A stretch of DNA of 24,504 bases from Bacteroidota bacterium (GTDB taxonomy: Bacteria; Bacteroidota; Ignavibacteria; Ignavibacteriales; Ignavibacteriaceae), in assembly GCA_021778375.1 (NCBI GenBank), contig JAJYCM010000009.1, forward strand, positions 1-24,504, written 5' to 3'. This document shows positions 24,490 to 24,504 of this stretch, piece after piece. The number at the start of each line of letters is the position of its first letter. Positions within the stretch are counted from its first letter, which is position 1. Position numbers and translations under genes: made by a program. The notes under the pieces are model-generated. The model was not told the origin of the DNA, did no database searches, and saw only the letters and a program-made list of their open reading frames with translations.

Positions 24490-24504
24490 GACTTGTATGT
24501 CTAA

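Noticed and set aside
1..24504. CRISPR array, tRNA, rRNA, integrase or full insertion sequence
   Set aside because: No regularly spaced direct repeats, cloverleaf, rRNA-like stretch or transposase/integrase reading frame was seen on either strand.

Overview
The window is AT-rich and densely coded on both strands, with short intergenic gaps. Gene content suggests a member of the Bacteroidota/Ignavibacteria group: a zinc-type HemB, cobalamin-dependent MetH, HldD (so a Gram-negative outer membrane), YceI/pirin/MarR, CHRD-domain and D-x-D-G-D-G secreted proteins, and an NtrC-family two-component system with sigma-54 promoters. The taxonomic call is inference from protein style and gene content, since there is no rRNA in the window.

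Left part (1-6341): alaS, hemB and a MmcQ/YjbR-like gene run on the + strand. They are followed by a redox-style group of YceI, pirin and a MarR regulator. An operator-like dyad with three TGTTRTTGCA repeats lies before the YceI gene, and a small inverted-repeat element separates YceI from pirin. Middle (6344-17845): metH and a secreted beta-propeller/phosphoesterase form a minus-strand pair. hldD diverges from metH across a 17-bp palindrome. A very acidic protein of unknown function converges on hldD. A Nudix hydrolase and an ion-transporter-superfamily permease form a + strand pair. Facing them is a minus-strand pair of a VOC protein and a secreted beta-lactamase-fold protein whose catalytic Ser, Lys and Asn are all replaced.

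Right part (17931-23503), the most interesting: a membrane histidine kinase and an NtrC-type sigma-54 activator (4-nt overlap) are flanked by two minus-strand transcription units. One encodes a small secreted Asp/Gly calcium-loop-like protein with a perfect terminator. The other encodes a second small secreted D-x-D-G-D-G protein plus an outer-membrane beta-barrel (4-nt overlap). All three units carry a -24/-12 type promoter of form TGGCAY-N5-TTG(A/T). Between the two divergent promoters is a tandem pair of CGAC-N6-GKCG dyads spaced 22 bp, and the same arrangement recurs just after the response-regulator gene. This reads as a self-contained, sigma-54-driven envelope signalling island, laid out like ZraPSR (accessory secreted protein divergent from kinase/regulator) but with unrelated output proteins.

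The right end holds a ~190-bp multi-hairpin repeat element whose end motif (TGCRTAASGTGAGT) is shared with the element between YceI and pirin, then a secreted CHRD-domain protein.
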